A stretch of DNA of 26,268 nt, taken from NCBI GenBank assembly GCA_902780985.1, contig CACZHN010000036.1:1-26268 (forward strand). The letters run 5' to 3'. The translations under genes were made by a program, and so were the position numbers. This DNA comes from an uncultured Lachnospiraceae bacterium (GTDB lineage: Bacteria; Bacillota_A; Clostridia; Lachnospirales; Lachnospiraceae). The notes under the pieces are model-generated. The model saw only the letters and a program-made list of their open reading frames with translations. It had not been told where the DNA came from and did not search any database. Each line of letters begins with the position of its first letter. Within the stretch, counting starts at the first letter, position 1. This document shows, one piece after another, positions 14,812 to 24,216 of this stretch.

Positions 14812-15870
14812 TTACTGATCTACCTGAATTCCGCCATATGTGTAGTAAGCTGCGCAGGCTCCCTCATCGGATACCATGCAGGCTCCCACTGCGTGAAGCG
14901 GTGTACATGCCTTGCCGAACATCGGACAGTCCGAAGGCTTACATTTTCCCTGAAGAACCTCTCCGCAGCGGCATGCCGGATTTGGCTTACCTGTTATGGC
15001 AGGAATGTTATGCTTCACTCTCGCATCAAAGTCAGAATACTCGTCTCTCAGCTTCATGCCTGACATTTCGATTATTCCAAGGCCTCTCCACTCTGTGTCG
15101 CAGAGCTCCATAACTTCGTTCATCAGCTTCTGTGCCGCAGGATTTCCCTCAGGCTTTACGACTCTGGTGTAGCAATTCTCGAAGAACGGCTCGCCCTTCT
15201 GAAGATTATCTATGGTAACCGCAAGGGCTGTCATAAGTTCGTTGGCTGTAAAGCCCGCAACTACTCCCGATACGCCCTCGTCCTTCAGCTTCTCGCATAC
15301 GCTGTTTCCGGTGATGGCATTTACATGTCCCGGATAGAGAAATGCATCGGCACTTCCCTTCAGCTTCTGATATGCATTCGGCATGGTCTTGTTGGCTGTG
15401 AGAATCGAGAAGTTCTTAAGTCCAAGTCTCTGTGCCTTCTTAACCGCAAGACATGCTGACGGTGTTGTGGTCTCAAATCCCACAGCAAGGAATACTACCT
15501 GAAGATCGGGATTCTCCACTGCAAGTTCCACCGCATCATCCGGTGAATAAACCGGGCGGATGTCCGCTCCTTCCGCTCTGGCTCCCGCCATGTTCATCCT
15601 TGTTCCCGGAACCTTTATCAGGTCTCCGAAAGTACATACAGTGCATCCCTTTTCGATGGCAAGATAGATTGCTTCATCGATATATCCAACCGGGGTTACG
15701 CAAACGGGACATCCCGGTCCGGATATAAGATCCACGTCTTCCGGAAGAAGACTTCTGATTCCGAGTCTGAATATCTCATGGGTGTGAGTTCCGCACACTT
15801 CCATGATACGCAGTTTTCTGCCTTTATAGCCGGAGATTATCTCTCTGGCGTTGCTGATTACATCACTCAA
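14812..15870 (-). CDS. hypD: Hydrogenase maturation factor HypD (Fe(CN)2CO assembly scaffold)
   Basis: The 352-aa protein is HypD, the [4Fe-4S] scaffold that, with HypC, holds iron while CN and CO ligands are added. Family motifs are present: MEVCGTHTHEIFRLGIRSLLP, SGPGCPVCVTPVGYIDEA, AVGFETTTPS, FLYPGHVNAITG and the C-terminal Cys-rich region PACRCGEVLQGKCKPSDCPM followed by further Cys residues. Translation appears to begin at TTG 15870, 9 nt after AGGAG; no in-frame ATG fits the family start. It lies 49 bp after hypC. Confidence 0.97.
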   Translation of the reverse strand: MSDVISNAREIISGYKGRKLRIMEVCGTHTHEIFRLGIRSLLPEDVDLISGPGCPVCVTPVGYIDEAIYLAIEKGCTVCTFGDLIKVPGTRMNMAGARAEGADIRPVYSPDDAVELAVENPDLQVVFLAVGFETTTPSACLAVKKAQRLGLKNFSILTANKTMPNAYQKLKGSADAFLYPGHVNAITGNSVCEKLKDEGVSGVVAGFTANELMTALAVTIDNLQKGEPFFENCYTRVVKPEGNPAAQKLMNEVMELCDTEWRGLGIIEMSGMKLRDEYSDFDARVKHNIPAITGKPNPACRCGEVLQGKCKPSDCPMFGKACTPLHAVGACMVSDEGACAAYYTYGGIQVDQ

Positions 15871-15919
15871 TTTTCTGCTCTCCTATAAAATATTTACGCT
15901 ATGTCTGATAATTCAATAC

Positions 15920-16132
15920 TTAACGTGCATGCTTACTCAAAATACCCGAGGTTTCGGATGCATCATCTTCGGTTATCTTCGCTATTGCTACGCCTGCATG
16001 TACCATTACGTAATCGCCCGGCTCAAGATCCTCGAGAAGCTCTGCGCTTACATCTCTCTTTGCTCCGCTGGCATCGATTACTGCGGTACCGTCCTTTACG
16101 CTTACTACTTTAGCTGCAAGTCCTACACACAT
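15920..16132 (-). CDS. hypC: Hydrogenase maturation chaperone HypC/HybG family
   Basis: The 70-aa protein begins MCVGLAAKVVSV, with the essential Cys2 that binds the Fe(CN)2CO iron with HypD, and has the family segment LEPGDYVMVHAGVAIAKI. HypC proteins carry the iron unit to the target apoenzyme, so this copy is the component that should recognise the acceptor. The usual MCLxxPGxV start is altered to MCVGLAAKV, which may mean a changed partner. It has a strong GGAGG site and lies 50 bp after hypF. Confidence 0.95.
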   Translation of the reverse strand: MCVGLAAKVVSVKDGTAVIDASGAKRDVSAELLEDLEPGDYVMVHAGVAIAKITEDDASETSGILSKHAR

Positions 16133-16182
16133 TTTTATTTCCTCCGTATATATGATTATCTGTTTCTATTCGTAAATGCTTC

Positions 16183-18525
16183 TCATAAACTCGCCAGTCC
16201 CGCCAGCGCCTGTCCTACGCAGATACCTCCGTCGTTCGGTGGTATCAGGCTGTGACGCAGCACTCTGAATCCGGCGCTTTCCAGTCCTTCCTCGGTAAGT
16301 TTCAGAAGCAGTCTGTTCTGAAATACACCGCCGCTGAGAGAAGCAACTCTTATTCCTGTTTTATCTCTGTATTCTATACAGTTATGAATGATACTGTCCG
16401 CAAGCCTCTTATGGAAGAGATAAGCCAGTCGGTCTTTATCTTCTCCGTTCATACAGCGGTTTGCTATATCCATAAGGATCCTGCTTGTATCAAATTCCGT
16501 ATCACTCTCTATGTTATCCTTTCTGTTCGCAGCCTCATATCTTTCCGCCGCAAACATAAGGGATGTGGATGCCTCGCCTTCAAATGTAGATGACCTTCTG
16601 ATGCCAAGAACCGCGCTTGCCGCATCAAAGAGTCTTCCCGCACTTGTGGAAGTAATGCTGTTTATTCCGGTTCTCGCCATATTTTCAAGAAGCGAAAATT
16701 CCATTTTCGAGCAAAGCTTCAGGTCATGGCATATCGCATCTTTGCCGAGTCCCGAAAGAGATTCGTTTCCCGAGAAGTTACCCAGGATAGATGTTGCTAT
16801 CCTCCAGCCTTCCTTTGAGGAAAGGTCTCCTCCGGACTGAATGAACGGACTTATATGTCCCAGTCTCTCGAATCCCGTCGGACTGCAGAGGAGATACTCG
16901 CCTCCCCAGATGGTTCCGTCGGTTCCGTATCCGGTTCCGTCGAAGGATACGCCGATCACTTCATCCAGATACTCGTTCTCCGCCATGCATGAAAGTATGT
17001 GGGCGTAGTGGTGCTGGATTTTCATCACCGGAAGCCCCAGCGACTCCGCAACCGCAGTAGTATTATACTTCGGATGCATGTCACATACAACCAGCGACGG
17101 CTCGGCCTCCAGAAGAGTCTCCATCCGTCGGATGGATTCCTCCAGCGCATTTACGGTACGGATATCTTCCATATCCCCCACATAGGCCGACGGATATATA
17201 AGCGTATCTTTCGCGATGGCAAATGTATTCTTCAGCTCTCCGCCCACCGCCAGGACGCAGCCCTTCATGCCGCTGTTTATCATCACCGGAAGCGGGGCAA
17301 ATCCTCTGGAACGCCTAATCATATAAGGCTTCCCTTTGTAGAAGTCCGTTACCGAATCATCGGCTCTGGTCCTTATCACACGGTCGTTGGAAAGAATGTA
17401 ATCCGTGAATCCCGCTATCTCGCTGAGGGCGTCCTCATCTGTCCTGCAGATCGGTGCTCCCGAAGCATTGGCACTTGTCATCACCAGGCAGTCGGAAACC
17501 TGCACGTCATCGGTATAGTCAAAGAGCAGCATGTGCACCGGTGTGTACGGAAGCATGACGCCTACATTCGGATTGTCCGGTGCTACGGACTCCGCAAGAG
17601 TGCAGGTGTCGCTCTCCTTTTTTCTGAGAAGCACGATCGGCTTCTGATAGCCGGTGAGAAGTTCCTTCAATGCATTTTCCGCGTCACTGTTTTCTGCGTC
17701 AGAGCTCTGCACCGGAAGGGTGCACTCTCTTTCCACCGTATCCATATCCTTCATCATTACCGCAAATGGCTTCTTCGGCCTGTTCTTCAGGGTTCTGAGT
17801 CGGGCTACGGCTTCTTCGTTTTTCGCATCGCAGGCAAGATGGAATCCGCCGATTCCCTTTACCGCTACGATCTTTCCTTCGGCCAGTGCCCGTCTCGCTG
17901 CGGTTATGGCTTCATTTCCTCTTACGGTGATCTCCGGCTTTGATCTGCCGCCGGAAAGTCCCGTTTCTATAAGGTAAACCTTCGGTCCGCAGTTCGGGCA
18001 GCACACCGGCTGGGCGTCGTAACGTCTTGTCTCGGGATGTGTATATTCAAATTCGCACTCGGGACACATTTCAAAGTCCTTCATGCTGGTTCTTTCTCTG
18101 TCGTACGGCATGGAGTCGAGGATCGTAAGTCTCGGCCCGCAGTTCGTACAGTTTATGAAAGGATGCATGTATCTTCGATTCGTAGGATCGAAGAGTTCCT
18201 TCTTGCAATCCTCGCAGATTGCGATATCGGGCGATACGAATATATCTCCCGCATCCTTCTCGCTTTCGATTATCTCAAAGGAATCGAAAGCCGGCATATC
18301 GCATTCGTGGGTGATGGTGTTAAGTATCACCGCTCTGGCAGGAGGCATATGCTTTAATGCATCCTGAAGTGCCTCTACATTTTCACCCTGAGCAAATATC
18401 TCCACATAGGAACCCTTGTTGGCCACGGTTCCTCTTATATCGTTATCCTTGCAGGTACGGCTTACAAAAGGTCTGAAACCGACACCCTGCACGATACCGT
18501 AAACTCTTATGTTGTATGTAATCAT
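16183..18525 (-). CDS. hypF: Carbamoyltransferase HypF
   Basis: The protein of about 780 aa makes the carbamoyl group (from carbamoyl phosphate and ATP) that HypE turns into cyanide. All HypF domains are present in order: acylphosphatase (VYGIVQGVGFRPFVSRTC, residues about 5-90), two zinc-finger modules (CEDCKKELFDP, INCTNCGPR, MCPECEFEY, VCCPNCGP, about 105-185), a YrdC-like adenylate domain (VKGIGGFHLACDA, SANASGAPI) and a Kae1-like carbamoyltransferase domain (HHYAHILSCMAEN, GVSFDGTGYGTDGTIWGGE, SLSGGVFQNRLLL). The listed start is ATG 18525, 6 nt after GAGGTGA; a GTG at 18534 overlaps that site. It lies about 20 bp after the last nitrogenase-like gene, so the two sets are one transcription unit. 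Confidence 0.97.
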   Translation of the reverse strand: MITYNIRVYGIVQGVGFRPFVSRTCKDNDIRGTVANKGSYVEIFAQGENVEALQDALKHMPPARAVILNTITHECDMPAFDSFEIIESEKDAGDIFVSPDIAICEDCKKELFDPTNRRYMHPFINCTNCGPRLTILDSMPYDRERTSMKDFEMCPECEFEYTHPETRRYDAQPVCCPNCGPKVYLIETGLSGGRSKPEITVRGNEAITAARRALAEGKIVAVKGIGGFHLACDAKNEEAVARLRTLKNRPKKPFAVMMKDMDTVERECTLPVQSSDAENSDAENALKELLTGYQKPIVLLRKKESDTCTLAESVAPDNPNVGVMLPYTPVHMLLFDYTDDVQVSDCLVMTSANASGAPICRTDEDALSEIAGFTDYILSNDRVIRTRADDSVTDFYKGKPYMIRRSRGFAPLPVMINSGMKGCVLAVGGELKNTFAIAKDTLIYPSAYVGDMEDIRTVNALEESIRRMETLLEAEPSLVVCDMHPKYNTTAVAESLGLPVMKIQHHYAHILSCMAENEYLDEVIGVSFDGTGYGTDGTIWGGEYLLCSPTGFERLGHISPFIQSGGDLSSKEGWRIATSILGNFSGNESLSGLGKDAICHDLKLCSKMEFSLLENMARTGINSITSTSAGRLFDAASAVLGIRRSSTFEGEASTSLMFAAERYEAANRKDNIESDTEFDTSRILMDIANRCMNGEDKDRLAYLFHKRLADSIIHNCIEYRDKTGIRVASLSGGVFQNRLLLKLTEEGLESAGFRVLRHSLIPPNDGGICVGQALAGLASL

Positions 18526-18545
18526 CGGTTTCACCTCGTTTCATT

Positions 18546-19640
18546 TTAGTTATATAAAGTCTTTCCGTCGTCCAGTGGGCGGCCGGAGATTGCGAACTGC
18601 GGGAAGGAAATGAATCGGCCCGTGAAGCCCGCTGCGTCCAGCAGACGCTTTATATCATCGTCGGCGATGACTGTGTCGTAGCTGTTGTCGGATACGAGTT
18701 CCCAGAGTTCGTCTTCTCCGGTGAGTCGTCTGTCGCCGTCTTTTGCATAGTTCTTATCAAACATGAAGAAGGTTGCGCAGTCTGCGTCGGCTCCTTCTCC
18801 TAAGGCACTTCTCAGTTCGTTTGCCGCAAACTGGGACTGCAGGATAAGTGTCTTTCCCGGGTCACCCGGTGTGGAAGCGTTTTGTACGTCCTCAATAACC
18901 TGTTCCGGAATAAAAGGATATCCCACTTCGTAAGGTGTACCGAACTTTTCTTCCAGATACTTTGCGGCTTTAAGTCCTGCTGCACTTACAACAAGATTCT
19001 TTTTAGCTTTGCCTGCATTTCTCACTTCATCCAGGCCTGTTCCCATGGAATAGATAACGGAGTTTTCAATTCCGTATCTCTTTAGTCCTTCTTTAAGAGG
19101 CTCTGCCGATGAGTAACCTGTCTCAAGAGGTGTGGCACCTATGACGCCCACAAAACCCTGAGTTCCGGATTCTGTCTCATCCGCTTTCTCTTCAACACCC
19201 GCAAATTCGCGGAACAGCTGATCCCAGGTATCGCTTTCGCCTTCATCGTAATATCTGGTTCCGATGGCATTTACCGCTATGCAAGGCACGCCGGTCTTCT
19301 TTTCCGCCATACGCTTAAGCGCCTTCATATCCGTGGCGATAACCGCAGGAACCGGAGTTGCCACGATAGCCGTGAACTTGCAGTTCAGGCTTTCCTGTGC
19401 GCTGACCAGCTTTGCGATAAGCTTATCGTCACGTCCCATGATGGCATCCATATCGCGGAGTCCCGCACTGAATACGGCACTGCGCTTGGTGAACCATCTC
19501 GGCTCGTCGAAACCGCATATATTTCCGGCGCAGCCGCCCGCATCACAGATGACGATCAGGCCGCCCAGTTCATATAATACCCCGCAGGCTCCCGACTGAT
19601 CCGGAGCGAAGGGTGATAAATATTTCAGTAGTTTTTTCAT
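18546..19640 (-). CDS. Nitrogenase component 1-like protein, NifK-type partner (module 2)
   Basis: The 364-aa protein belongs to the nitrogenase component 1 (NifD/NifK/BchN/BchB-like) family. Its N-terminus (QSGACGVLYELGG, VICDAGGCAGNICGFDEPRW) parallels that of the module 1 protein at 21698-22843. Cys19 and Cys37 match the first two cluster-ligand positions of the family, and there are extra Cys at 32 and 42. The third position is Ala (VATPVPAVIATD) where the module 1 paralogue has Cys (ICASPMPAMIG). It is shorter than true NifK (about 520 aa). It overlaps the preceding gene by 4 nt (ATGA), so the two are probably made in equal amounts as a complex. Probable role: subunit of a reductase or cofactor-building complex served by the adjacent NifH-like protein; substrate unknown. 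Confidence 0.85.
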   Translation of the reverse strand: MKKLLKYLSPFAPDQSGACGVLYELGGLIVICDAGGCAGNICGFDEPRWFTKRSAVFSAGLRDMDAIMGRDDKLIAKLVSAQESLNCKFTAIVATPVPAVIATDMKALKRMAEKKTGVPCIAVNAIGTRYYDEGESDTWDQLFREFAGVEEKADETESGTQGFVGVIGATPLETGYSSAEPLKEGLKRYGIENSVIYSMGTGLDEVRNAGKAKKNLVVSAAGLKAAKYLEEKFGTPYEVGYPFIPEQVIEDVQNASTPGDPGKTLILQSQFAANELRSALGEGADADCATFFMFDKNYAKDGDRRLTGEDELWELVSDNSYDTVIADDDIKRLLDAAGFTGRFISFPQFAISGRPLDDGKTLYN

Positions 19641-20917
19641 ACTAACCTATCCCTTAATCTTTCGAACAGTTTTATGACTCCGTCGTAACCGAAAGGCTGA
19701 TTATCATCGCACCAGTCGATACCCGGTGTATCCGGATGATAATACTCGCAGTCCGCTCCGATATAGCAGTCCACGCTGCACTCTTCGTAGTGGAGCATGG
19801 TCGGTGAAAGGTTTGAATAAATCTTTGTATCCGGACTGAGCTCGGCAAGTCTTTTCAGGAATCTGAAGTTCAGTTCTCCGATGGTGGCGAAGATTTCCTT
19901 TACCGCAAAGCCTTCTTCCACCAGCATCAGTGCCATTTCTATAGGATCCCCGTTCTGGATCTCGCCCACCGCAAAGCTGAGATTTCCGAATTGCTCTCTG
20001 AAGGAATCTATGGTCTTTCTCGCATTTTCAAAATACTCTGTATCATCCAGTTCGGCTCCGAGTGCCTGTCCCAGAAGCCTGTACTGATTTCTGATCTTCT
20101 CTATCCTGTAAAGTCTCAGGAGCTCTATGAAAGGTATTCCAAGTCTCTGCTCCATATCCTGGGCCGCCGCACGGGCCTCCGGATTCAGCACCAGACTGAA
20201 ATTCGCCTTCGAGAGTTCGTGATACTCTTCTATGTTCTTACATCTTGAAAGCTCGCGGATGTTCTTGATGTCGATGGACTTCATCAGCGTATAAAGCTCC
20301 GAGCTGTCAAAGAGCGGTGTGAAATATCCGAGGATATTCATGTCCGCGGAGTTGCGTTTCTCCTGCTTTTCCAGAAGGGAATAAACCGAAGTTCTTACCG
20401 CAGCCATAGGCGGAAGTCTCTTCTCACGGGTAAGCGCATACATGTAGCAGGCTACCGCCGGTATTCCCGTCTTCTCAGTAACCTTTCTGCACACGCGCTC
20501 CATATCCGTTCCCAGAAGCGCATCCACGCAGGTTATACATATCATTATGGCGGACGGTTTCTTCTTTAATACGGACAGCATTTCCTCCGCTGCCTGCGGA
20601 ATCTTTGTGAGATGCCTTCCCGTTACTATATCCGTATCGTCCAGAAGCTGGAAGAAGAACTTGTCCCTGTACTCCGGTGCCGAACGGAAAAGCGATGTGT
20701 TTCTTCCGCAGCAGCCCGGTGACACGAGAAGCATTACCGAGTCCGGAACCGCAAGCCCCGCACGCTTTACACCGAAGCCCTTCGCTCCCGGTGAGTTAAA
20801 TGAAAGCGTTGCCGGCGAGCTGTATATCAGATGCTCCGAACTTTTCAGTTCCGCCGGAAGTCCGGCCAGTCCTGCCTCCGCCAGTTCTTTTGCAGTTTTA
20901 TAAAATGCATTCGCCAT
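19637..20917 (-). CDS. Nitrogenase component 1-like protein, NifD-type partner (module 2)
   Basis: The 426-aa protein belongs to the nitrogenase component 1 family. It shows LIYSSPATLSFNSPG, VSPGCCGRNTSLF (Cys69-Cys70), and ICITCVDALLGTD (Cys127, Cys130), which are placed like the cluster ligands of NifD-type subunits. The C-terminal part is Cys-rich (EECSVDCYIGADCEYY, IDWCDD) and ends with FGYDGVIKLFERL. It lacks the segments that would let me call it NifD, BchN or the F430 enzyme CfbD. It starts 3 bp after the NifH-like gene and overlaps the next gene by 4 nt, so the three form a coupled set. The second CC pair and the Cys-rich tail could hold a cluster not found in classical nitrogenase; that is inference. 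Confidence 0.83.
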   Translation of the reverse strand: MANAFYKTAKELAEAGLAGLPAELKSSEHLIYSSPATLSFNSPGAKGFGVKRAGLAVPDSVMLLVSPGCCGRNTSLFRSAPEYRDKFFFQLLDDTDIVTGRHLTKIPQAAEEMLSVLKKKPSAIMICITCVDALLGTDMERVCRKVTEKTGIPAVACYMYALTREKRLPPMAAVRTSVYSLLEKQEKRNSADMNILGYFTPLFDSSELYTLMKSIDIKNIRELSRCKNIEEYHELSKANFSLVLNPEARAAAQDMEQRLGIPFIELLRLYRIEKIRNQYRLLGQALGAELDDTEYFENARKTIDSFREQFGNLSFAVGEIQNGDPIEMALMLVEEGFAVKEIFATIGELNFRFLKRLAELSPDTKIYSNLSPTMLHYEECSVDCYIGADCEYYHPDTPGIDWCDDNQPFGYDGVIKLFERLRDRLV

Positions 20918-20920
20918 GAA

Positions 20921-21685
20921 TTATAAGCCCTTTTCGTCTTCTTCTATAAGGAGTCGCGCAAGATCAAGAAATCTCTTGCTGACTTCCAGTGTAGGGTCGC
21001 CCTCGATAACGGTCTTACCCTGATCTTCGTAATGAATGATGTCGTTGGTTCTCGGAATGTCCGCTACTATCGGAAGTCCCGTCTTCTCTGCGAAGGCACG
21101 GACCTTCTCCTCTTCGCCCTCTACCGCACGGCGGTTCATGACGATTCCTCTGACCTTTGCGTAGCTTCTGTCCTGGAAGTTATTTACCGCGCTGTTGATG
21201 TTGTCCGCAGCATAGAGTGCCATCTTCTCGCCTGATGTAACTATCAGGACTTTCTCCGCATAGCCCTCTCTGATCGGTGCCGCAAAGCCGCCGCACACCA
21301 CGTCTCCCAGTACGTCGTAGAGAACCGCATCCGGCTTATACTTTTCGAAAAGCTCCAGCTCTTCCAGCAGGGAAAATGTAGTGATGATCCCTCTTCCCGC
21401 ACAACCGAGTCCCGGTGTAGGTCCTCCTGTTTCGATACAGAGAACTCCGCCGAAACCTTCTCTTGTTATCTGGTCCAGGGAAGTCGGTTCCTCATCATAC
21501 TCACGCATGTAATTCATGACCGGCATCACCGGATTGCCCGACAGAAGATTCGCTGTGGAATCCGCCTTCGGATCGCATCCGATCTGTATAACTCTCTTAC
21601 CAAGCGAGGCAAGCGCCGCCGAAAGATTCGACGTTACGGTGGATTTACCGATACCGCCCTTGCCGTATATGGCTACTTTAATCAT
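20921..21685 (-). CDS. NifH-like ATPase/iron-sulfur reductase (module 2)
   Basis: The 254-aa protein is a NifH/BchL/CfbC-type dinitrogenase-reductase homologue: a dimeric ATPase that passes electrons one at a time from a shared [4Fe-4S] cluster to its partner. It has the P-loop [10 protein letters not shown] (residues 7-16), CDPKADST, the cluster Cys of PGLGCAGRG (Cys95) and of [11 protein letters not shown] (Cys131), and the switch region between them. It is shorter than nitrogenase NifH (about 290 aa) and lacks the C-terminal extension. The stop of the upstream gene is part of its ribosome binding site (TAGGAG). It should serve the two component-1-like proteins that follow. Confidence 0.93.
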   Translation of the reverse strand: MIKVAIYGKGGIGKSTVTSNLSAALASLGKRVIQIGCDPKADSTANLLSGNPVMPVMNYMREYDEEPTSLDQITREGFGGVLCIETGGPTPGLGCAGRGIITTFSLLEELELFEKYKPDAVLYDVLGDVVCGGFAAPIREGYAEKVLIVTSGEKMALYAADNINSAVNNFQDRSYAKVRGIVMNRRAVEGEEEKVRAFAEKTGLPIVADIPRTNDIIHYEDQGKTVIEGDPTLEVSKRFLDLARLLIEEDEKGL

Positions 21686-21697
21686 ATTGATAAACTC

Positions 21698-22843
21698 CTA
21701 ATCTATATTCTTTAAAAACGGAATGTCCGTATCTATCATTTGAACCGCTTCGGCTTTGAAGCATCTTCCCGAAAATGCATCGTGAGGAACTCTTATGAAC
21801 TTCGCCCCTCCGCATATCGGCTGAAACAGCGGATCCGCAATTATTATGTCCGACTTGGAAAGCTCTTCTTCCAGACGCTCTTCGTCATCGCAGGATGTGT
21901 CGCTGTCGGAAAGCTGTGTCATATCTCCCTCTCCCACGGTTTCAAGCACTCTCACGCCTCTGCCTGTTTCCAGAGATATGGCAGCCGCAAGAGATACGGA
22001 AAGTACGCTCTCTCCCACAACCGCTATACTGTCGTCGAAGACTCTCATTTTATCCGCCGCCTTCTCACTGTCTTCCGTAGGATTACGCAGTTCCGCAGCC
22101 AGAACCTCCGCAAACTTTCTGCCGTATGGTACTCCTGTAACAAAAGGGATTCCGAAGCGTTCCTTCAGGCTTTCCGCCAGCAGGCGTCCCGCCGATGAAA
22201 CCACCAGATTCACATCCGCATCCGCCAGTCTTCTAACTTCATCAAGGGAAGTTCCCATGCCGATGCACGCATTTACCTTAAAGCCCGATCTCTCCAGCCA
22301 GTCGCGGATCACCTTATCCGTTTCCAGAGGAAAGTCCAGAGGAGTCATGCCCAGGATGTTTACCTTTTTCACGTTCTCCGATGCCGCGCCGCTCTTTTCT
22401 TCCGTAAAGCGTTCCGAGAGCCTGAGGAATGCATTTCCCGCTCCCGTTATATAACTCTGCATGCCGTTGGTCTTAACGTCAAATGCGGGAATCCCCGTCC
22501 GTGACTCAACCTCGTATGCAATGGCGTCCATATCTATTCCTATCATGGCAGGCATAGGCGATGCGCAGATTGCTATATATTCCGGTCTCAGTTCTTCCGC
22601 TGTGGTGCAGAGGTCGTCGATGAACTTCTCATCATTTCCCATTACCGCATCGCTTTCCGTAAGGCCCGATATATACATCATGCTGTCCATGTCGTACCAT
22701 CTCGGTTCATCGTGGGTGGTGTAAGTCGAGTTGCAGCCCGATGCATCGTGGATCACCGTCATGCCGCCAAACTCATAGAGCGCAGAGCAGACGCCGGAAG
22801 TATCCGCTGCATATATTGAAATGATTCTCGCAGTCTGATTCAT
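21698..22843 (-). CDS. Nitrogenase component 1-like protein, NifK-type partner (module 1)
   Basis: The protein of about 381 aa is a nitrogenase component 1 homologue. Three Cys near the N-terminus, in DTSGVCSALYEFGG (19), HDASGCNSTYTTHDEPRWYD (37) and AICASPMPAMIGID (93), are spaced 18 and 56 residues apart, similar in order to the P-cluster ligands of NifK. The start is placed at ATG 22843, giving the same ATGA overlap with the upstream stop seen at two other junctions of this operon; an ATG at 22864 is possible but has no good ribosome binding site. Later parts contain a Rossmann-like segment (NLVVSSAGRLLAESLKERFG) and a C-terminal PLFQPICGG Cys. It most likely pairs with the 22840-24216 product. 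Confidence 0.85.
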   Translation of the reverse strand: MNQTARIISIYAADTSGVCSALYEFGGMTVIHDASGCNSTYTTHDEPRWYDMDSMMYISGLTESDAVMGNDEKFIDDLCTTAEELRPEYIAICASPMPAMIGIDMDAIAYEVESRTGIPAFDVKTNGMQSYITGAGNAFLRLSERFTEEKSGAASENVKKVNILGMTPLDFPLETDKVIRDWLERSGFKVNACIGMGTSLDEVRRLADADVNLVVSSAGRLLAESLKERFGIPFVTGVPYGRKFAEVLAAELRNPTEDSEKAADKMRVFDDSIAVVGESVLSVSLAAAISLETGRGVRVLETVGEGDMTQLSDSDTSCDDEERLEEELSKSDIIIADPLFQPICGGAKFIRVPHDAFSGRCFKAEAVQMIDTDIPFLKNID

Positions 22844-24216
22844 AGGCAGCTGTCGCACCCCCATCCCTTATGACTTATTGTCTTCTTTGTATCCTTCGGT
22901 GTCGTGAAAGCTTCTTCCATAAGCCCTGCCAGCTTCAGAAGGGCATCGTATCCGAACATACCGCCGCCTTCCACTATGTCCACAAATCTGTCTGTGCCTG
23001 TGAAATATGCGGCCTTCTGTCCGATGGCCAGAACCTTTACAGCACCTGTTTCACATACGTCCTTTGATCCGCATGTTCCGCAGGAAGCGGCAAATCTCAT
23101 AGCCGGATCGTTGGTCGGATACAGTTTTATATCACTGTTCTTTTCATCGGATATGACTCTGTCAAATGCATCCCTTTCGTCTGCAGGGAAGTTATCCGAA
23201 TATATTCTCTTTACATTAAATCCGTGTCTGATAAGAACTTCGGCAAGCTCGATGATATAAGGGTAAGCCGTATAATCTACAGCTATCTCCGTGTCCCCGA
23301 TAACTTCACGGGCTCTGTCCAGTGCGGCTCCCGCCTTGGCCTTACGTTCCCGGATCCATACACTGACTGCATCTCTTTCCAATCCAAGTTCTTCTCCGAA
23401 CTTAAGCAGGCTTTCGTCCATCTTTTCCTCGTCAAATCTGAGAGGTACGCGGCTCCACTCGCAGTCCAGTCTTTCGGTAAGCTGCTTTGCCGCCGCATCG
23501 GATACGGAAAGATAAGTAACTATCCTTCCCGCGGAACCCAGTTTCAGGTATTCGTCGTAATTCCCGCAGTCGGCTATATCCCAGACTTTTCTGCCCGACA
23601 TTTTAATAAGTTCTGCCAGGTCGGATTCCTTATCGTTCGGAAGATTTGTTCCGATCATTCCTACCAGGTTATCGTCTCTCTCAAGCTTCTTTACCGCTTC
23701 GTAGAGACTTATCTTCATCATGGCATCCGGCGACATGGTCTTACGCATGGTCGGGATCATGTAGCACTCTACAAAGTCTATGCCGGGATACATTTCCGAA
23801 AGTTCGTCTGTGATCATCATAAAATCACAGCCCTCGAACATATGCATGCAGCTGAGATAGATCAGCACGCATCTCGGCTTCTTATCCATACGGTCAACAA
23901 TGTGAGCCGTGCCTTCTATAACACGCTTCTCCATTTCTCCGTTCCACATATCTTCTTCTCGGAGAGCTACCCATGACATACGGGTGGTCTCATTCATTTC
24001 CGCCGCTGTAAGAATAACACCTCTGAGGCATCCCTGAGCGCAGACATAAACCTGATGAGCCTCCGGGATCAGCATGCCGGTGTGGACGATGTTCCACACA
24101 CCTCTGGCCGGAGCGTTGTACTGCAGTCCCTCATAGAAAGGCGCGCCAAAGTCGATATCCTTCAGGAGCACAGGTTCCGGTATTCTGTTTTCTTTTGTAT
24201 GAAGAGATTTGATCAT
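22840..24216 (-). CDS. Nitrogenase component 1-like protein, NifD-type partner (module 1)
   Basis: The 458-aa protein is a nitrogenase component 1 homologue, the largest of the four here. Cys59 and Cys63 ([10 protein letters not shown]) and Cys123 and Cys130 ([11 protein letters not shown]) fall where NifD-type proteins bind the bridging cluster. A further motif [10 protein letters not shown] (about 378-387) and a C-terminal WGCDSCL (CxxC in the last six residues) are additions not expected in NifD and could bind another cluster or metal. The [13 protein letters not shown] segment matches the end of the module 2 paralogue. It overlaps the NifH-like gene upstream and the partner gene downstream by 4 nt each. 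The substrate is unknown. It is not a molybdenum nitrogenase in any way I can support. Confidence 0.85.
   Translation of the reverse strand: MIKSLHTKENRIPEPVLLKDIDFGAPFYEGLQYNAPARGVWNIVHTGMLIPEAHQVYVCAQGCLRGVILTAAEMNETTRMSWVALREEDMWNGEMEKRVIEGTAHIVDRMDKKPRCVLIYLSCMHMFEGCDFMMITDELSEMYPGIDFVECYMIPTMRKTMSPDAMMKISLYEAVKKLERDDNLVGMIGTNLPNDKESDLAELIKMSGRKVWDIADCGNYDEYLKLGSAGRIVTYLSVSDAAAKQLTERLDCEWSRVPLRFDEEKMDESLLKFGEELGLERDAVSVWIRERKAKAGAALDRAREVIGDTEIAVDYTAYPYIIELAEVLIRHGFNVKRIYSDNFPADERDAFDRVISDEKNSDIKLYPTNDPAMRFAASCGTCGSKDVCETGAVKVLAIGQKAAYFTGTDRFVDIVEGGGMFGYDALLKLAGLMEEAFTTPKDTKKTISHKGWGCDSCL

Noticed and set aside
16999..17943. Plus-strand 314-codon ORF inside hypF
   Set aside because: It is the mirror of a conserved hypF coding region, has no family motifs and no ribosome binding site; long antisense frames are common opposite GC-richer genes.
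12084..18525. [NiFe]-hydrogenase operon
   Set aside because: Only maturation genes are present; no large or small subunit motif, endopeptidase, hypA or hypB was found.
23224..23976. Plus-strand 250-codon ORF opposite the module 1 NifD-like gene
   Set aside because: It lies within a conserved coding region on the other strand, with arbitrary composition and no start signal.
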